Below, one piece after another: positions 63,380 to 64,000 of a stretch of DNA of 64,000 bases. This DNA comes from Symbiodinium natans (Eukaryota; Sar; Dinophyceae; Suessiales; Symbiodiniaceae). Positions within the stretch are counted from its first letter, which is position 1; each line of letters begins with the position of its first letter. The notes beneath the pieces were generated by a model. That model had not been told where the DNA came from and searched no databases. It saw only the letters and a list, made by a program, of their open reading frames with translations. The stretch lies in the NCBI GenBank assembly GCA_905221605.1, contig CAJNDS010002622.1, forward strand, positions 1-64,000, in the 5' to 3' direction. The translations under genes were made by a program, and so were the position numbers.

Positions 63380-64000
63380 GGAACCAAAACTTGCTACGCG
63401 CGCATACACACACATCTTTTGATTCCGACGGCGTGACAATCTCGGCTGTCCGTCGCGGTCTTGTGAGTCAACTGCTGCGTTTGATGCGAGCACACATGGA
63501 TCTCATTCTGTTCGCATAAATATCGTGTGTATTTTCAAAAATATTCATATCAAGATACTGCTGCATTCGCTGTTGCGCTCTCCGTGCCGCGTGCTGCGTC
63601 CGGCGCGACACACTCCGGCGCGACGCACGGAAAGGTTCGCGACAAGATCGTGCACGAATGCTGTTGCGCGGGCACACATGGGTGTCTCGCCGTTCGCACG
63701 GATCTGTTCTTGCGGCTAAGCAGCCGCGTCTTACACGACCACACAGACATCATCAGGTGTTGGGTAGGCGTTTTTTGCGGCAACAAAGTGGTTGCAAAAG
63801 CAAGGGCTAAAAACTATAGGAACCAAAACTTGCTTCGCGCGCACACACACACACACATATCTTTTGGCACGCAAAGATTCCGGCGAGACAATCTCGGCTG
63901 TCCGTCGCCACGCATCTGTTCTTGCGCTAAATAGCTGCGTGGTATACGACCACACAGACAGCAACTGCTGGGTAGGCATATTTTTACGGCAAGAAAGCGG
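63380..64000 (+). repeat. Satellite-like repeat, tandem copies running off the window
   Basis: Three successive copies start near 63380 (partial), 63750 and 63965. The second carries an extra (CA)n tract. The last is cut by the window edge. Confidence 0.88.

Overview
The window looks like dinoflagellate nuclear DNA, probably of the Symbiodiniaceae/Suessiales type. Five things seen in the sequence support this. (1) TTTAGGG/CCCTAAA telomere-type repeats are scattered through the whole window. (2) Coding sequence occurs as many short GC-rich exons with AG|G contexts and several GC-AG introns. (3) A degenerate copy of the dinoflagellate spliced leader lies just upstream of an intronless gene. (4) Some protein families are ones I associate with dinoflagellates, notably the FLSHTW membrane family and the zinc-ribbon/DGR-motif protein. 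(5) Every gene I can support is on the + strand. Nothing suggests bacterial DNA, and I see no rRNA, tRNA or CRISPR.

Layout. 0-15 kb: exon islands of unrecognised genes between telomeric arrays and homopolymer tracts. 15.7-17 kb: an intronless 391-residue microbial-rhodopsin gene of channelrhodopsin-like type. It keeps the retinal lysine, but both usual counterion positions are non-acidic (Gly and Asn). A spliced-leader relic sits 57 bases before its ATG. 19-20.5 kb: 3' part of an unknown gene. 21.0-26.4 kb: a casein-kinase-1-like protein kinase split into very small exons. 25.5-26.1 kb: an AT-rich block and a 32-bp minisatellite. 27.4-28.65 kb: an intronless zinc-ribbon protein. 29.5-34.6 kb: exon islands of an unknown gene. 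36.4-39.7 kb: 3' part of a Mei2-like RNA-binding protein. 42.9-52.7 kb: two paralogous GFA/CENP-V-domain genes in tandem. The halves of the second copy lie on either side of an eight-exon TIR-like (FLSHTW) multi-membrane-span gene. 53-58 kb: a small secreted cysteine-rich protein with a decayed second repeat, plus further exon islands. 59-64 kb: AT-richer DNA dominated by satellites, hairpin repeats and microsatellites, with one small single-span membrane-protein ORF behind a second possible spliced-leader relic.

Main structural pattern. In many introns the G-rich strand of the telomeric repeat (TTTAGGG) follows an exon and the C-rich strand (CCCTAAA) precedes the next exon. Such introns could fold with the two ends paired. 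There are exceptions, which are listed. Separate short elements with terminal inverted repeats also sit in introns.

How the genes relate. They share a direction and many have introns loaded with the same repeats, but I see no common pathway. The exon calls come from open frames, protein-like composition, motifs and splice-like flanks read by eye. Boundaries are firm only where two paralogues or a reconstructed reading phase agree, and exon islands without a recognised family may be partly wrong.
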